From the NCBI GenBank assembly GCA_002450075.1, contig DJYJ01000049.1, positions 1 through 27,506 on the forward strand: DNA of 27,506 nt, read 5' to 3'. Below are positions 25,105 through 27,506 of the stretch, one piece after another. The notes beneath the pieces are model-generated. The model was given only the letters and a program-made list of their open reading frames with translations, had not been told where the DNA came from and made no database searches. This DNA comes from Clostridiales bacterium UBA6981. GTDB taxonomy: Bacteria; Bacillota; Clostridia; Oscillospirales; Oscillospiraceae. Each line of letters begins with the position of its first letter. The first letter of the stretch is position 1. Both the position numbers and the translations under genes were made by a program.

Positions 25105-25123
25105 AACAGATTTCATATCTGTT
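25105..25123 (-). promoter_or_regulatory. Operator-like inverted repeat before the oxidoreductase gene
   Basis: AACAGAT (25105-25111) and ATCTGTT (25117-25123) around 5 nt, starting about 4 nt after the predicted transcription start. The place is typical of a repressor site, but it could also be a transcript stem-loop. Confidence 0.5.
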
Positions 25124-25133
25124 TAACATTTCC

Positions 25134-25162
25134 AGTTTATCTTCTAAAGCAGAAAAAGTCAA
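25134..25162 (-). promoter_or_regulatory. Promoter for the Fe-S oxidoreductase gene
   Basis: On the - strand, TTGACT (25157-25162) and TAAACT (25134-25139) are separated by 17 nt. The leader is about 80 nt to the TTG start and carries an inverted repeat and AAGGAGG. Confidence 0.65.
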
Positions 25163-25205
25163 TGCCGCATTCCTTTTGAAAATGGAAATCTTTGCATCGC
25201 GGTAC

Positions 25206-25234
25206 TGGAAAAGAGCCTATGGACGTGCTATAAT
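25206..25234 (+). promoter_or_regulatory. Extended -10 promoter for the DUF362 gene
   Basis: Perfect TATAAT (25229-25234) preceded by TGC, with a weak -35 TGGAAA (25206-25211) 17 nt upstream. It has the same arrangement and the same -35 as the tex promoter. The leader is about 25 nt with AAAGGAG. Confidence 0.75.
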
Positions 25235-25266
25235 GATCCCATCTATTTAAAAAGGAGTGGCTGATC

Positions 25267-26307
25267 ATGGCAGATAAAAAACCCGTTCCCGGAAAAGACG
25301 GCAACAAGTACGTCCCCTTCGACGAGCGCACGGGCGAGAGCTCGGTGGTGTTCTTCACGCGCGACCTCTCCGAAGAGGGACTGAAGAAGATCTATGACCG
25401 GGTCTCCTCCGTCCTCTGCGGCAAAGTGGCGATCAAGCTGCACACCGGCGAGGCCGAGGGCCCCAACATCATCCCGCGCCCCTGGGTCAAGGAGCTCATT
25501 TCCTCCCGTCTGCCGGAGGCCACGATCATCGAGACCAACACCTATTACGAGGGCAGCCGCTATACCACCGAGGAGCACCGCAAGACGCTTCAGATCAACG
25601 GATGGACCTTCTGCCCGGTGGACATCACGGACGCCGAGGGCGTTGCCGCGCTGCCGGTCAAGGGCGGCAAATGGTTCCGCGAGATGCACGTGGGCAAGAG
25701 CATGCTCGATTACGATTCCCTCCTGGTGCTGACCCACTTCAAGGGCCACGCGATGGGCGGCTTCGGCGGCAGCAACAAGAACATCGGCATCGGCTGCGCC
25801 GACGGGCGAATCGGCAAGAAGGAGATCCATACGCATCCCGGCGCCGGCATGTGGAGCATCGCCGAGGAGGAGCTGATGGAGCGCATCTCCGAGAGCACCA
25901 AGGCCACGATCGACCATTTCGCGCCGCACGTCTGCTATATCAACACGATGCGCAACATGTCCGTCTCGTGCGACTGCGAGGGCCCGGGAGCCGAGCCGGT
26001 CGTTACGCCGGACGTCGGTCTTGTCGCCTCGCTTGACATCTTAGCTGCGGACAACGCCTGCATCGACCTCATCTACGCGCTGCCCGGCGGCGGCGGAAAG
26101 GCCATGATCAAGCGCGTCGAGAGCCGCCACGGTCTCAGGCAGCTGAGCTATATGAAGGAGCTCGGCATGGGCAACGACCGCTACACACTCATCGACATCG
26201 ACAACGGCGATGCCGTCATCACCGCGGCGGAGGCCGTCCGCGACGTCGATCCCGCGTGGAAGCCCGACCGCTACAATACGTTCTGGGGACGGAACAAGAG
26301 AAGATAA
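25267..26307 (+). CDS. DUF362 domain protein without the usual ferredoxin insert
   Basis: A 346-aa member of the DUF362 family (uncharacterised proteins often called Fe-S centre proteins). Conserved family segments are VAIKLHTGEAEGPNIIPRPW (about 54-73), IETNTYYEGSRYTTEEHRKTL, LTHFKGHAMGGFGGSNKNIGIGCADGRIGKKEIH (about 157-190) and CDCEGPGAEPVVTPDVGLVASLDILAADNACIDLI (about 237-271). Many relatives carry a CxxCxxCxxxCP ferredoxin pair between the last two blocks; here that stretch (about 190-230) is short and has only one cysteine, so no classic 4Fe-4S cluster is expected. No signal peptide. ATG has AAAGGAG upstream and an extended -10 promoter. The exchanger gene follows 28 nt later, probably in one operon. 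Confidence 0.9.
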   Translation: MADKKPVPGKDGNKYVPFDERTGESSVVFFTRDLSEEGLKKIYDRVSSVLCGKVAIKLHTGEAEGPNIIPRPWVKELISSRLPEATIIETNTYYEGSRYTTEEHRKTLQINGWTFCPVDITDAEGVAALPVKGGKWFREMHVGKSMLDYDSLLVLTHFKGHAMGGFGGSNKNIGIGCADGRIGKKEIHTHPGAGMWSIAEEELMERISESTKATIDHFAPHVCYINTMRNMSVSCDCEGPGAEPVVTPDVGLVASLDILAADNACIDLIYALPGGGGKAMIKRVESRHGLRQLSYMKELGMGNDRYTLIDIDNGDAVITAAEAVRDVDPAWKPDRYNTFWGRNKRR

Positions 26308-26335
26308 ACAACCAATTTTCGGAGGATAAACCCCT

Positions 26336-27310
26336 ATGCTTGTGCCTGTACTGCTGTTTCTTGTCGGTTTTGCGCTGCTCATCAAGGGCGGCGACTGGTT
26401 CGTCGACGGTGCTGTCGGCATCGCCCACCGCTTTCATCTGCCGGAGCTGCTGATCGGCGCCACGATCGTATCCATCGGTACGACGCTGCCGGAGGTCATG
26501 GTCTCGGCACAGGCGGCCGCCGAAGGAAACGCCGGCATCTCCTACGGCAACGCCATCGGCTCGATCATCTGCAATACCAGCCTGATCGCCGCGCTCACCG
26601 TCGCGATCCGCCCCGGCAAGGTCGACCCCAAGTCCTTCCGTCTGCCGACGGCCTTCTTCTTTGCCGCGGCGCTGAGCTATGCCGTCATCGCCTGGACGCT
26701 CGGCAGATTCGAGCGCTGGATGGGCATCGTGTATCTCTGCGTGTTCGTGGGCTACATGATCCTTTCGACCATGCAGATGAAAAAGCATCCCGACCTGGCG
26801 GCCGAAGAGGGAGAAGAGGAGAGCAAAAACGGAGAGACGCCCCTGTGGAAGGAGCTGGCGCTGCTTGTCGTCGGGGCGGCGGCGATCGCGCTCGGCGCGC
26901 GCTTCCTGGTCGACAACGGCACGCTCATCGCGGCCGCGCTCGGCGTACCGGACAGCGTGATCGGGCTGACGATGGTCGCCCTCGGCACCAGCCTGCCGGA
27001 GCTGATCACCGCCATTACCAGCCTTATCAAGGGACACGGCGCGCTCTCGCTCGGCAACATCATCGGGGCAAACCTCTTCAACATCATCCTCGTCAGCGGC
27101 ATGGCGATCACGATCGCGCCCTTTGCCGTCCCGGCCGAGAAGACGATCGCGGGCTTCAATTCCAGCCTCGTCGTCGACCTGCCGGTCATGTTCGCCGTCA
27201 TGGCGATCCTCTGCCTGCCGACTTTGAAGAGCGGCAAGCTGCGCCGCATCCAGGGCGTATTGCTCCTTGCGATCTACGCGGCCTTCACAGTCTATCAGTT
27301 CGTATCCTGA
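26336..27310 (+). CDS. Na+/Ca2+ exchanger family (YrbG-like) membrane antiporter
   Basis: A 324-aa calcium/cation antiporter of the CaCA superfamily. The two inverted halves carry the alpha repeats: GATIVSIGTTLPEVMVSAQA ... GNAIGSIICNTSLI (about 40-80) and GLTMVALGTSLPELITAITS ... GNIIGANLFNIILVSG (about 210-258). The G-[TS]-[TS]-LPE acidic sites that coordinate the cation are intact in both (Glu60 region and Glu222 region). About ten membrane helices are visible, with a short acidic cytoplasmic loop (LAAEEGEEESKNGE, about 145-160) between halves. The start follows GGAGG. It exchanges Ca2+ for Na+ or H+ across the cytoplasmic membrane by family knowledge, with the ion not proven here. No own terminator follows; an IS-like end begins 22 nt after the stop. 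Confidence 0.92.
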   Translation: MLVPVLLFLVGFALLIKGGDWFVDGAVGIAHRFHLPELLIGATIVSIGTTLPEVMVSAQAAAEGNAGISYGNAIGSIICNTSLIAALTVAIRPGKVDPKSFRLPTAFFFAAALSYAVIAWTLGRFERWMGIVYLCVFVGYMILSTMQMKKHPDLAAEEGEEESKNGETPLWKELALLVVGAAAIALGARFLVDNGTLIAAALGVPDSVIGLTMVALGTSLPELITAITSLIKGHGALSLGNIIGANLFNIILVSGMAITIAPFAVPAEKTIAGFNSSLVVDLPVMFAVMAILCLPTLKSGKLRRIQGVLLLAIYAAFTVYQFVS

Positions 27311-27332
27311 CGCTTCGGAGCTCAATAAAAAA

Positions 27333-27356
27333 GGGGCTGTCTCAAAAGTCAGCCCC
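27333..27356 (-). terminator. Inward-blocking terminator hairpin at the IS end
   Basis: A 7-bp stem with a 10-nt loop, flanked by AATAAAAAA on its left, so on the - strand it is followed by TTTTTT. It would stop transcripts leaving the element leftward. On the + strand it is followed by GAAAAAAG, not T, so it would not efficiently end the exchanger transcript. Confidence 0.55.
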
Positions 27357-27373
27357 GAAAAAAGAGGAAAATA

Positions 27374-27406
27374 ACGGCAGCCGTCCCTTGAAAAGGGGCG
27401 GCTGCC
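27374..27406. repeat. Large hairpin upstream of the partial transposase frame
   Basis: CGGCAGCCGTCCCT pairs with AGGGGCGGCTGCCG over a 5-nt loop, a 14-bp stem with one G-T pair. There is no strong T-run on +. IS elements often place such a structure before the transposase start to limit translation from outside transcripts. Confidence 0.55.
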
Positions 27407-27422
27407 GGCTTAATATTAGGTT

Positions 27423-27506
27423 GTGAATCATAACAATAAGCAGGTAGATTATACCCTGTATGAGGCAGGGCGTCAACTGAAACTACCGATGGAAACAGAA
27501 ATATTT
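27423..27506 (+). CDS. Partial transposase N-terminus (IS1182-like, tentative)
   Basis: An open frame from GTG 27423 runs 28 codons to the last base of the window without a stop. It reads NHNNKQVDYTLYEAGRQL followed by KLPMETEIF. The pattern of a short polar lead, then YEAxRQLxLP[ML], resembles the beginning of IS1182-family transposases as I remember them. The frame is bounded upstream by a TAG at 27417-27419, so the start must be this GTG or later. No strong ribosome binding site is present (AGG at 27418-27420 is close). Codon use is AT-richer than in the neighbouring genes, which fits a foreign element. Confidence 0.5.
   Translation, partial: MNHNNKQVDYTLYEAGRQLKLPMETEIF

Larger units (their letters stand above)
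27333..27506 (+). mobile_element. Left end of an insertion sequence, cut by the window end
   Basis: From 27333 the sequence reads GGGGCTGTCTCAAAAGT, a form I associate with terminal repeats of IS elements of the IS1182 type. It also folds (GGGGCTG 27333-27339 with CAGCCCC 27350-27356). A second, longer hairpin follows at 27374-27406, and then an open frame running to the edge. GC content drops clearly beyond 27406 compared with the neighbouring genes. The right end and any target duplication lie outside the window. Confidence 0.55.

Noticed and set aside
22445..25126. 893-codon open frame on the + strand opposite the Fe-S oxidoreductase
   Set aside because: An antisense shadow. Its composition is rich in Val/Asp/Leu/Ala/His as expected from reverse-complemented codons, and the opposite strand has clear cofactor motifs.
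25046..25162. N-terminal extension of the oxidoreductase from the upstream ATG
   Set aside because: The region holds the likely promoter and an inverted repeat. AAGGAGG is ideally spaced for the TTG at 25045 instead.

Overview
The window is about 27.5 kb of GC-rich (roughly 60% or more by eye), gene-dense bacterial chromosome. Strong AAGGAGG-type ribosome binding sites, sigma-A style promoters (TTGACA/TATAAT), many intrinsic terminators, lipoproteins with similar short signal peptides, an EFR1-type flavodoxin/ferredoxin, a Tex protein, LacZ plus GH36 alpha-galactosidase, and an unclassified NADPH/Fe-S oxidoreductase all suggest an anaerobic gut Clostridia, probably a GC-rich Oscillospiraceae/Ruminococcaceae relative. 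The genus is not determinable from the sequence alone. No rRNA, tRNA, CRISPR array or prophage is seen.

Layout. (1) 29-2667, + strand: aldo/keto reductase, a 73-aa orphan, and a glycerate 2-kinase, closed by a hairpin terminator. (2) 2742-5169, + strand: a strong promoter, a PlsC-like acyltransferase with a zinc ribbon and an extra C-terminal domain, then a secreted lipoprotein. (3) 5245-5634, - strand: a small zincin-like metallopeptidase with its own promoter. (4) 5829-11940, + strand: a long co-directional cluster holding an orphan polytopic membrane protein, a DUF4234-like membrane protein, a dead fragment of a second aldo/keto reductase, an ABCG-like ATPase with its own N-terminal membrane domain, its permease, a VanZ-family protein, a guanine deaminase and a cyclophilin lipoprotein, ending in a bidirectional terminator. 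(5) 12026-13305, - strand: a flavin reductase-like protein translationally coupled to a zinc macrodomain ADP-ribosyl hydrolase. (6) 13470-14252, + strand: EFR1-family flavodoxin/ferredoxin. (7) 14325-14552, - strand: small basic membrane protein. (8) 14706-16883, + strand: Tex. (9) 16967-22282: convergent beta-galactosidase (+) and alpha-galactosidase (-), a galactoside-degrading pair sharing a terminator. (10) 22430-26307: a large multi-cluster Fe-S/FAD oxidoreductase (-) divergent from a DUF362 protein (+), followed by (11) a Na+/Ca2+ exchanger. (12) From about 27333 to the window end is what looks like the left end of an insertion sequence with the first 28 codons of a transposase.

Most of the window is ordinary housekeeping and carbohydrate metabolism. 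I did not find a clear-cut new defence or mobile system. The best leads are: a full-length aldo/keto reductase whose C-terminal ferredoxin region has lost its cluster cysteines; a start-less N-terminal aldo/keto reductase fragment; the ABCG-like transporter cluster with two poorly characterised membrane proteins; a lipoprotein with two look-alike halves around an InlB-type repeat; an oxidoreductase fusion facing a DUF362 protein that lacks the usual ferredoxin insert; inverted repeats placed just after predicted transcription starts; and the IS boundary behind the exchanger gene.
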